Positions 52,101 to 59,600 of a DNA stretch of 64,000 nucleotides are shown one piece after another. The notes below the pieces were generated by a model. The model did no database searches. It saw nothing but the letters and a program-made list of their open reading frames with translations, and was not told where the DNA came from. A program made the translations under genes and the position numbers. The stretch spans positions 62,001 through 126,000 of the forward strand of contig ONCQ01000001.1 of the NCBI GenBank assembly GCA_900316355.1, read 5' to 3'. Within the stretch, counting starts at the first letter, position 1. Each line of letters opens with the position of its first letter. This stretch comes from an uncultured Prevotellaceae bacterium (GTDB lineage: Bacteria; Bacteroidota; Bacteroidia; Bacteroidales; Bacteroidaceae).

Positions 52101-52641
52101 CGGCTGGGGCCTGCGCGCTGCTATTGTTATCCACGGTGTAGTGCATGGGAATGATGGCATTCATGGCCACGTCGGACACTGCCGTCAGTTCCAACTCCGT
52201 GCGAAGGTAGTGGGAGCCGTCGCGCAGCACAGCACGCCATGTCAGCGCAAGGTTGCCATAGCTGTAGCTTGCTTCCACAGCTTTGCCGGGCAGCTTCAAC
52301 GATGCCTTGGCGGCAGAGGCGTCGGGCGAAAGGGTAACCAGTTGCACATCGTTCAGCGTCATGGCAGAGGATGCCACCTCCGTACCGTTGCCGAGGCGGA
52401 TGCTGAACAGCTCATTGCCGGGTTGTAGCCCCATCGCTTCGCATCCGCCAAAGGACAGCTGGCCGTCAGCGTGGATGAAAGTGGCAGAGAGCAGGTCGTT
52501 GGATAGCGTATAGGTGCTACCGCTAACCGATGAAGTGGCTATTCCCGCCTGTTGCTCCTGCGGGAAAATGACAGCCTGTCCCCATGCCTGCATGGCGACA
52601 AGAGCTACAATTAGAGTCAAAAGAATGTTTTTTTTCATCAT
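49114..52641 (-). CDS. Secreted GH36-like (clan GH-D) glycosidase with three tandem beta-sandwich repeats
   Basis: The 1175-residue protein has a signal peptide (about 1-21, A-M-Q-A-W-G-Q). Residues about 22-220 are a beta-supersandwich typical of GH36-like enzymes. Three repeats of about 120-130 residues follow (near 222-350, 374-490 and 508-632), each with a core G-N-H-x-L-x-I-x-G-V-D-L, A-S-D-Y-H-x-G-Y-T-G and a S-x-N-x-Y-x-x-x-V pattern. The barrel (about 640-1050) has F-F-K-F-D-G-I (candidate nucleophile Asp) and A-V-W-R-Q-E-N-D-W-G (candidate acid/base Asp). The end, Y-T-L-D-G-R-R-L and G-V-Y-I-N-N-G-K-K, is a sorting-like tail. It probably removes alpha-galactosyl or related sugars. 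The repeats interrupt the barrel from its N-terminal domain. Confidence 0.75.
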   Translation of the reverse strand: MMKKNILLTLIVALVAMQAWGQAVIFPQEQQAGIATSSVSGSTYTLSNDLLSATFIHADGQLSFGGCEAMGLQPGNELFSIRLGNGTEVASSAMTLNDVQLVTLSPDASAAKASLKLPGKAVEASYSYGNLALTWRAVLRDGSHYLRTELELTAVSDVAMNAIIPMHYTVDNNSSAQAPAVVGNTRGAVIASDKIFAGLETPMGKNSIVGAVNTKPFAYGNWTSSTFSWEPGTETPQGILNLGLPASGVLGVQGYLAILGSGTQTVTFQYTSGNHRLDITGVDIVNLSGTVVASDYHKGYTGGAKSNNVYTLNILEPGFYLVRYFRDTVTDAQASFNSNGTITWSCQVIAPEPVFDGNMEANILPAVDGADDTNLSDSWTSSTWSVMSEIPAGVSDLGFTASNVVKKEKAVAFSAGGTLSVTLTYSSGSHRLNIVGVDLLNGEDEVVASDYHVGYTGGVHSNNTYSFAVPSAGNFRLRYLCETKTETITSSGNIAITYDTGYPLLSVGGARTDTWNTSSWSAPAVVPARINELGYTSDRIKMMEKTVRFNRAGGMFAAQFMYASGNHGLTIAGVDLLDEDGNIVVSDYHSGFSGTAKTDNVYSFVVPAAGSYTIRYFAVLNPNGSDNTSSGNINLSYNKSEYIHLPAPTQTEFKGEWSRQTTLAAGKTWKVGAVIGLIAPGQARRSFLCYSERERAVPWRAFPMYNSWFELNIDRNNSADYSGNFTEAQCDEVLDQWKTHLYDAYGVGIGSFMWDDGWDEYGTWEFNPNFPNGFQPLSDKAWAMNSQIGAWLGPVGGYGTSGNYRRNYWSSRGGMQLSNPAYYEVFLNRTSFMLNNYHFNFFKFDGISAQFSSVGPDPGATGEENAEGIIAIEQELRKVKPDVFFNTTVGTWASPFWFQVSDAVWRQENDWGTAGNQGNTREQWITYRDRLVYQNYVQNSPLCPINAMMTHGFILSNYGGGVANMSRNYNDVLREMRCAFACGSELVEVYADFALMNSINGGALWGDLAECIRWQKAQEDVLPDVHWVGGNPWDGSRANVYGWASWNGRKATLALRNPAASAQTFTTTLREALEIPEYIHTTITLSDAFTQSALSGLTTGTPIDIDTPLTLNLAASSVYIYNGEDGCAPTGIRELANKQPTGGDSLWYTLDGRRLLAKPAKQGVYINNGKKAIIK

Positions 52642-52735
52642 ATTATATTGGGCTAGTTTCTTTGTATAACGCTTTGTGCGGTGTGCGGTACTTTCGTGTT
52701 AAAAAAATTTATTTGCCGTTAGACCCACTCAGCTG

Positions 52736-52743
52736 CAAAGGTA
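52736..52743 (-). promoter_or_regulatory. Candidate -7 box of the GH36-like gene
   Basis: TACCTTTG on the minus strand lies 95 bp upstream of the start codon. Confidence 0.45.
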
Positions 52744-52845
52744 CACACTTTTTCAAGAAACTCTTATTTTTTTCGAAATAATTGCTCTAAGATGGTATAA
52801 TTCTGTATTTGATGGTGCTTCTGGCTGCCGCTTATGAAGCGAAAT

Positions 52846-52877
52846 AAAAAAAGGAGCCAAATGCGTATTTGGCTCCT
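52846..52877 (-). terminator. Terminator of glnN
   Basis: AGGAGCCAAAT and ATTTGGCTCCT form a perfect 11-bp stem with a GCGT loop. On the minus strand it is followed by a run of T, 23 bp after the glnN stop. It ends the dapF-to-glnN run. Confidence 0.9.
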
Positions 52878-52899
52878 GGAGGAATAAGGTTTTTTGGTC

Positions 52900-55119
52900 T
52901 TATCTGATGAACAGCAGCTCGCGGTACTTGGGCAGGGGCCAGAGGGCATCATCAACGATGAGTTCGAGTTTGTCTATCTGCCGGCGGATGGTGTCGAGCA
53001 TCGGAGCGATGGTGTCGTGGTAGGCGATGGCCTTCGCGTGTTCGTCCGCAATCTTGTTGGCCACCTTGCGGGCGCTGACGAGCTCTTCCACTTGTGTTTC
53101 TATGCTGGCGGTGCGACGGGCAATCTCCTCGATGAGCTTCAGGTTGCGGGTGTTGAGCTCAGCGGCTTTCTCGGCGGGGAAGGCGGCGGTCATGCGCTCC
53201 ACATTCTTCAGCAGGGAACTCTGATAGCTGGTGGCCACGGGGATGATGTGGTTCATCGAGAGGTCGCCGAGGACGCGGGCTTCAATCTGAATCTTCTTGG
53301 TGTAGGTCTCCCATTTCACCTCGTTGCGGGCTTCCAGCTCCTTCTTGGTCATCACGCCGAGGCTCTCGAAGAGCTGAATGCTGGCTGGATCCAGGTAGCG
53401 CTCGAAGATGACGGGGCAGGAGGTCTCTGTGTCGAGGCCGCGCTTGGCGGCTTCTGCCTTCCACTCGTCGCTGTAGCCGTTGCCGTCGAAGCGGATGGGC
53501 TTGCAGGTCTTGATATCCTCGCGCAGCACGTCGATGATGGCGTGGAATGTAGCGCTGTGACCGGTTCCGGCCAGTTTTTTCTCAAATTCGGGGATGCGGG
53601 CATCCACGCGCTTCTTGAAGTCCACCAGCGCCTCGGCCACGGCGGCGTTGAGCGTGAGCATGGCGCTGGCGCAGTTGGCCTCGGAGCCCACGGCGCGGAA
53701 CTCAAAGCGGTTGCCGGTGAAGGCGAAGGGGCTGGTGCGGTTGCGGTCGGTGTTGTCGATGAGCAGTTCGGGAATCTCGGGGATGTCCATCTTCATGCCC
53801 TGCTTGCCGGCCATCGAGAGGATGTCATCCTTGTCGGCCTTCTCGATGTGGTCGAGCAGCTCGCTCACTTGGCGACCGAGGAACGAGGAGATGATGGCGG
53901 GTGGTGCCTCGTTGGCCCCGAGGCGGTGGGCATTGGTGGCCGACATGATGCTGGCCTTCAGCAGCCCGTTGTGGCGATACACGCCCATGAGTGTCTCCAC
54001 GATGAACACGGCGAAGCGCAGGTTCTGCTCTGCTGTCTTGCCCGGAGCATGAAGCAGTACGCCGGTGTCGGTGGAGAGGCTCCAGTTGTTGTGCTTACCG
54101 GAGCCGTTGATGCCAGCAAAGGGTTTCTCGTGGAGCAGCACGCGGAAGCCATGCTTGCGGGCCACGCGCTTCATCACGGACATCAGCAGCATGTTGTGGT
54201 CCACGGCGAGGTTCGTCTCCTCAAAGATGGGTGCCAGCTCAAACTGGTTCGGAGCCACCTCGTTGTGGCGCGTCTTCACGGGGATGCCCAGCTCCAGCGC
54301 CGTGATCTCCAGCTCGCGCATGAAGGCTGCCACGCGCTCAGGAATCGAGCCGAAGTAGTGGTCGTCCATCTGCTGGTTCTTGGCCGAGTCGTGGCCCATG
54401 AGCGTGCGGCCTGTCAGCAACAGGTCTGGGCGTGCAGCGTAGAGCCCTTCGTCCACGAGGAAGTACTCCTGCTCCCAGCCCAGGTTGCTGGTGACCTTCT
54501 TCACGGCGGGGTCGAAGTAGTGGCACACCTCAGTGGCTGCTACGTTCACCGCTTTCAAGGCACGGAGTAGGGGAGCCTTGTAGTCCAGCGACTCGCCGCT
54601 ATAGGATATGAACACGGTGGGGATGATGAGCGTATCATCAATGATGAAGACGGGGCTTGTGGGGTCCCATGCCGAGTAGCCGCGGGCCTCGAAGGTGCTC
54701 CTTATGCCTCCGGAGGGGAACGAAGAAGCGTCGGGTTCTTGCTGCACGAGCAACTTGCCCGAGAACTCCTCGATCATGCCGCCCTTGCCGTCGTGCTCGA
54801 TGAAGCTGTCGTGCTTCTCGGCCGTGCCTTCGGTCAGGGGCTGGAACCAGTGGGTGTAATGCGTTACGCCATTCTCCTTGGCCCACTGCATCATGCCGGC
54901 AGCCACGGCTTCGGCCACCGTGCGGTCCAGCTGAGCGCCGTTGTCCATCACATCTTTCATTTTCTCATAGATATCCTTGGGCAGGTACTTGTACATCTTC
55001 TCGCGGTTGAAGACCTTCTTGCCGAAATACTCGCATGGTCTCTCACTCGGGGCTTTTACGTCGAGCGGCTTCTTCTTGAACGCCTCGCCGACAACCTGAA
55101 ATCTCAATTCGTTTGCCAT
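52900..55119 (-). CDS. glnN: Glutamine synthetase type III
   Basis: GlnN makes glutamine from glutamate, ammonia and ATP in the cytosol. The 739-residue length marks it as type III (GSI and GSII are under 500). Type III landmarks are L-D-R-T-V-A-E-A-V-A, the catalytic core with S-S-F-P-S-G-G-I-R, K-T-R-H-N-E-V-A-P-N-Q-F-E, N-H-N-M-L-L and G-I-N-G-S-G-K-H-N-N-W-S, and a long C-terminal helical part. All active-site blocks are present. It is 73 bp downstream of gltD and is the last gene of the nitrogen run, which ends at the hairpin at 52846. P-II, encoded at 63723, is its likely regulatory partner. No dispersed-repeat insertion was found in it. Confidence 0.96.
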   Translation of the reverse strand: MANELRFQVVGEAFKKKPLDVKAPSERPCEYFGKKVFNREKMYKYLPKDIYEKMKDVMDNGAQLDRTVAEAVAAGMMQWAKENGVTHYTHWFQPLTEGTAEKHDSFIEHDGKGGMIEEFSGKLLVQQEPDASSFPSGGIRSTFEARGYSAWDPTSPVFIIDDTLIIPTVFISYSGESLDYKAPLLRALKAVNVAATEVCHYFDPAVKKVTSNLGWEQEYFLVDEGLYAARPDLLLTGRTLMGHDSAKNQQMDDHYFGSIPERVAAFMRELEITALELGIPVKTRHNEVAPNQFELAPIFEETNLAVDHNMLLMSVMKRVARKHGFRVLLHEKPFAGINGSGKHNNWSLSTDTGVLLHAPGKTAEQNLRFAVFIVETLMGVYRHNGLLKASIMSATNAHRLGANEAPPAIISSFLGRQVSELLDHIEKADKDDILSMAGKQGMKMDIPEIPELLIDNTDRNRTSPFAFTGNRFEFRAVGSEANCASAMLTLNAAVAEALVDFKKRVDARIPEFEKKLAGTGHSATFHAIIDVLREDIKTCKPIRFDGNGYSDEWKAEAAKRGLDTETSCPVIFERYLDPASIQLFESLGVMTKKELEARNEVKWETYTKKIQIEARVLGDLSMNHIIPVATSYQSSLLKNVERMTAAFPAEKAAELNTRNLKLIEEIARRTASIETQVEELVSARKVANKIADEHAKAIAYHDTIAPMLDTIRRQIDKLELIVDDALWPLPKYRELLFIR

Positions 55120-55192
55120 AATTGTGTTTGTTAAAGGGTGAATGAAATTTACTATTTAACTATTTACCATTTACGATTTATTTATGAATCAG

Positions 55193-56620
55193 CTATTTGC
55201 TGCCTACGCCTTCGAGAAAGCTGTTCACTCTCGCAGCCGTCTGCAAACCCGAGGCAATGGCTCTCACCACAAGCGAGGCACCGCTGGCGGCGTCGCCGCA
55301 GACGAAGACGTTCTCGGGGTATTCGGGATGCTGGGGCTTGAGGAAGCCCATGGCCAGGAGAACGAGGTCGGCCTTGATGATTTCGGGCTCACCGGCTTCG
55401 ACCATGATGGGTCTTCCGCCTGCTGGATTGGGCTTCCAGTCGATGGGCTGCACGCAGACACCTGTGACGTGGCCATCGCCTTTCTCGTCGAGGAACTCGA
55501 GAGTGTTGATGTTCCAGCGGCGGGTGCAGCCTTCTTCGTGGCTGCTTGTCGTCTTCAGGATGACAGGCCAGTTGGGCCAAGGGGTAGCGGGGTTGTGTCC
55601 CACGGGCGGCTTGGGCATGATCTCGATCTGTGTCACGCTCGTGGCTCCCTGACGATGGGCTGTGCCGATGCAGTCGCTGCCTGTGTCGCCGCCACCGATG
55701 ACGAGAACATCCTTGCCCTTGGCGGTGATGCGCTCTTCTTTAGAGAACTCCATGCCAGCGAGGACACGGTTCTGCTGCGACAGCAGTTCGAGGGCCAGGT
55801 GCACGCCCTTCAAAGAGCGGCCAGGAACGTTGAGGTCGCGGGCGGTGGGAGTGCCGGTGGCGAGGACGACGGCAGAGAAAGTGGCCCCCCCTACGGCCCC
55901 CGAGGGGGCTTCATTTGTTTTGCTCGCAAGGGTCACAGCTATCGTGTTCCCCTCGGGGGACGAAAGGGGGGCCACTTCTTGTCCGTAAACGAACTTCACG
56001 CCCTCCTGCTCCATCACCTCTATTCTGCGGTCGATGATCTTCTTGTTGAGTTTGAAGTTGGGAATGCCGTAGCGGAGGAGGCCTCCGGCGGCTTCGTTCT
56101 TCTCGAAGACGGTGACTTCGTAGCCCATGTAGTTGAGGGCTTGTGCGGCAGCAAGACCCGCCGGGCCGCTGCCGATGACGGCCACGCGCTTGCCGTTGCG
56201 CTCGGGATGCTCGATGGTGACATAGCCTTCGAGATAGGCGCGCTCCACGATGGCACATTCGTTCTCGCGGTTGGTGACAGCCTCGCCCGTGGTGAGGTAG
56301 AGCACGCACGCTTTCTCGCAGAGCGCCGGGCAGATGCGCCCTGTGAACTCGGGGAAGGGGTTGGTCTTCTTCAGGAGTTTGTAGGCCGTCTCCCATTCGC
56401 CGCGATAGAGCGCGTCGTTCCATTCCGGGTCTTTGTTGCCCAGCGGACACGCCCAGTGGCAGAAGGGCACGCCGCAGTCCATGCAGCGGGAGGCCTGCTC
56501 CTGGCGGTCGCGGGTATTGAGTGTCTGTTCCACCTCGCCGAAATCATGGATGCGATCATGTACAGGCCGATATCCAGCCTCCTTGCGAGGAACAGTCAGA
56601 AATGCTTTAGGATTTCCCAT
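55193..56620 (-). CDS. gltD: Glutamate synthase small subunit with two in-frame repeats
   Basis: GltD passes electrons from NADPH through FAD and Fe-S clusters to GltB. The 475-residue protein has the N-terminal Cys-rich region (C-M-D-C-G-V-P-F-C and C-P-A-L-C-E-K-A-C), then G-S-G-P-A-G-L-A-A-A-Q (FAD) and V-I-G-G-G-D-T-G-S-D (NADPH). Two stretches absent from relatives lie close together: A-P-L-S-S-P-E-G-N near residue 216 and E-A-P-S-G-A-V-G-G-A-T near 240, the latter identical to that in ArgS. Both lie in the loops between strands of the FAD/NADPH fold, before V-V-L-A-T-G-T-P. Without them the length would be near the usual 450. It is 36 bp from gltB, so probably co-transcribed. Confidence 0.95.
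   Translation of the reverse strand: MGNPKAFLTVPRKEAGYRPVHDRIHDFGEVEQTLNTRDRQEQASRCMDCGVPFCHWACPLGNKDPEWNDALYRGEWETAYKLLKKTNPFPEFTGRICPALCEKACVLYLTTGEAVTNRENECAIVERAYLEGYVTIEHPERNGKRVAVIGSGPAGLAAAQALNYMGYEVTVFEKNEAAGGLLRYGIPNFKLNKKIIDRRIEVMEQEGVKFVYGQEVAPLSSPEGNTIAVTLASKTNEAPSGAVGGATFSAVVLATGTPTARDLNVPGRSLKGVHLALELLSQQNRVLAGMEFSKEERITAKGKDVLVIGGGDTGSDCIGTAHRQGATSVTQIEIMPKPPVGHNPATPWPNWPVILKTTSSHEEGCTRRWNINTLEFLDEKGDGHVTGVCVQPIDWKPNPAGGRPIMVEAGEPEIIKADLVLLAMGFLKPQHPEYPENVFVCGDAASGASLVVRAIASGLQTAARVNSFLEGVGSK
55881..55912. repeat. Family-B repeat in gltD (identical to argS copy)
   Basis: This is the 32-bp reverse-complement match to 35352-35383. On the gltD coding strand it encodes E-A-P-S-G-A-V-G-G-A-T. 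Confidence 0.9.
55946..55976. repeat. Second family-B-like repeat in gltD
   Basis: The block CCCCTCGGGGGACGAAAGGG followed by GGGCCAC is read as V-A-P-L-S-S-P-E-G on the minus strand. It is a diverged member. Confidence 0.65.
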
Positions 56621-56656
56621 GTTTCCAATTGATAATTGATAATTGACAATTGATGA

Positions 56657-59600
56657 TTAATAATCGCGCTGTACCCCTGCAATCTTTTCGCGGAGTCGGG
56701 CCATCTGCTCTTCCTGCAGCACGCGCTTGTACTCGATAGGTGTTACCTGGATGAAGTCCTCGAGGGTGCGGTGCCAGTCGTCGAGCATGCGTCCGGCAAG
56801 GGCAGAGCCCGTGTGTAGGTAATGCTGACGGATGAGTTCCAGCAGTTCCTTGCGCGAGACACCATCCTCGACCAGCGAGAGCTCCACCATGTCCATGTTA
56901 CAGAAGTAGTCGAAGGTGTGGTCGGGGTCATAGACATACGCCAGACCGCCACTCATGCCGGCGGCGAAGTTGCGACCCGTCTTTCCGAGCACGACCACAC
57001 GACCGCCCGTCATGTATTCGCAGCAGTGGTCGCCCGCGCCCTCGATGACGGCGATGGCACCAGAGTTACGCACACCGAAGCGCTCGCCCACACGGCCATT
57101 GACATACAGCTCGCCGCTGGTGGCTCCGTAGAGACCCGTGTTGCCGGCGATGATGTTGTCCTCGGCACGGAAATCGGCACTGATGCGAGCTGGTGGCAGG
57201 ATGCTGATTCGACCGCCAGAGAGTCCCTTGCCAAAGTAGTCGTTGCACTCGCCTTCGAGCTTCAGGTTGAGGCCGCGCACGGCGAAGGCGCCGAACGACT
57301 GACCTGCGGAGCCCTTGAACTTGATGTTGATGGTGCCGTCGGGCAGACCGGCCTCGCCGTACTTCTTGGCAATCACGCCCGAGAGCATCGTGCCCACGGC
57401 GCGGTCGGTGTTCTTGATGGCGTAGTCAAGGTTCACTTCCTCCTGGTCGTCGATGGCATTCTGAGCGGCCTTGATCATCTCCTCGTCCTTCACGCCGCTG
57501 ATTTTGGTGAACTCGCCGCGATCCCAGTAGAGGGGAACATCGGTGTCAGACTGATGGAGAAGGCGGGAGAAATCGATGGTAGCCCACTTCTCGACGGCAG
57601 AACCGTCGAGCGCACGAACTTCCAAAAGCTCTGTTCTACCGATGATATCCTTCAAATGCCTAACGCCGATTTCAGCGAGATACTCGCGCACCTGCTGGGC
57701 AAGGAAGGTGAAGTAGTTGACGACATACTCGGCACGCCCCATGAAGCGGGCACGGAGGCGCTCGTCCTGTGTGGCCACACCCACGGGACAGGTGTTGGTG
57801 TTGCATTTGCGCATCATCACACAGCCCAGAACGATGAGCGGCAGCGTGCCGAACGAGAACTCGTCAGCACCGAGCATGGCCATGATGATGACATCCTTGG
57901 CCGTCTTCAGCTGACCGTCGGTCTGCAGACGCACCTGATTGCGAAGGCCGTTCTTCACCAGTGTCTGCTGCGTCTCTGCAAGGCCAATCTCTGGCGAGAT
58001 ACCCGCAAAGCGCATACTGCTTGCTGGCGAAGCCCCCGTACCGCCCTCAGCACCGCTAATCACAATCAGGTCGGCTTTGGCCTTTGCCACACCTGCGGCA
58101 ATGGTGCCTACGCCACTTTCGGCTACCAGCTTCACGCTGACGGCTGCCGTAGGGTTGATATTCTTCAAGTCGAAGATAAGCTGTGCCAGGTCTTCGATAG
58201 AATAAATGTCATGATGAGGTGGGGGAGAGATGAGCGAGATGCCGGGGATGGCATTGCGCGTCTTGGCGATAATATCGTTCACCTTGAAGCCGGGCAACTG
58301 ACCGCCTTCGCCTGGCTTGGCACCCTGTGCCACCTTGATCTGAATCTCCTCGGCATTCACCAGATATTCAGCCGTCACGCCAAAGCGGCCCGATGCAATC
58401 TGCTTGGTCTTGCTGGAGAGCGATACGCCGTCCACCTTGGTGTGATAGCGGGCGTTGTCCTCGCCGCCCTCGCCCGTGTTCGAGCGTGTGCCGAGTTTGT
58501 TCATGGCCAAAGCAAGGGCCTCGTGCGCCTCGATGCTCAGTGCACCGAAACTCATGGCACCCGTCACAAAGTGCCGGACGATGCTTTCCACTGGCTCCAC
58601 CTCGTCGATGGCGAGAGGAGCAGATACCTTCTTAAAGGTGAGGTAATCACGGAGGAAAATGGGGGAGTCTTTCTTATCGACAGTCTTTGTCCACTCCTTG
58701 AATTTCTCGTATGAGCCTGTTCGCGTAGCTATCTGCAGTTTGGCAATCGTCTCAGGATTCCAGGCGTGGAGGATTCCGTCTTTTCGCCAGGAGAACTGAC
58801 CGTTGTTAGGCAGGAACTCGTTAATCTCTGCAGGCTTGAATGCCTCATCGTACAGGCGGATAGCATCCCGTGCAATCTCCTTCAGCCCAATTCCGCCGAC
58901 GGTGCTCACCTCTGTGCCGAAGTAGCGACGCAGGAGATCTTCACTCAGTCCGATGCTCTCGAAGATCTTGGCGCCACGATACGAGCGTATGGTAGAAATG
59001 CCCATCTTAGACATCACCTTCTTCAAGCCCTTATCCACCGCTTTGATATAGTTGGCCTCAGCAGTGGCATACTCCTCCTGAATCTTGTGTTTCTTCACAA
59101 GGTCATCCAGCACAGCAAAAGTCATATAAGGACAGATGGCACTCGCGCCGTAGCCCAACAGCAAGGCCGCGTGCATCACCTCGCGAATCTCACCACTCTC
59201 CACGATGAGAGCCGTCTGCACACGCTTGCCGACGCTGATGAGATAGTGATGAACGGCTGAGACCGCCAGAAGTGAGGGGATAAAGAACCACGTTTCCTCG
59301 GCGGCCCCCTCTACGCCCCCTGAGGGGGCATCGATAGTTTTGTCGGTGAGGATGATGTAGTTCACGCCTTCATCAACACTGGCCTCTGCGTCCTTACACA
59401 ATTTGTCAAGAGCTACCCGCAAAGCTTCTGCTGCGTTGTCTATAGTAGCCCCCTCGGGGACTGAAGGTGGAGCCACTACCATGGAGAGTTTCTTCGTCCT
59501 GAAACCCTTATACCTGATATTACATAGTATATCCAGTTGCGTGTTCGTCAGCACAGGCTGCGGCAGACGAACCATCTTGCAGTTCGACGCATCAGGCGTC

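Noticed and set aside
52642..52899. Possible riboswitch or attenuator upstream of the GH36-like gene
   Set aside because: The hairpin at 52846-52877 lies directly downstream of glnN and has its U-run on the minus strand, so it is the glnN terminator. No ligand-binding consensus is seen.
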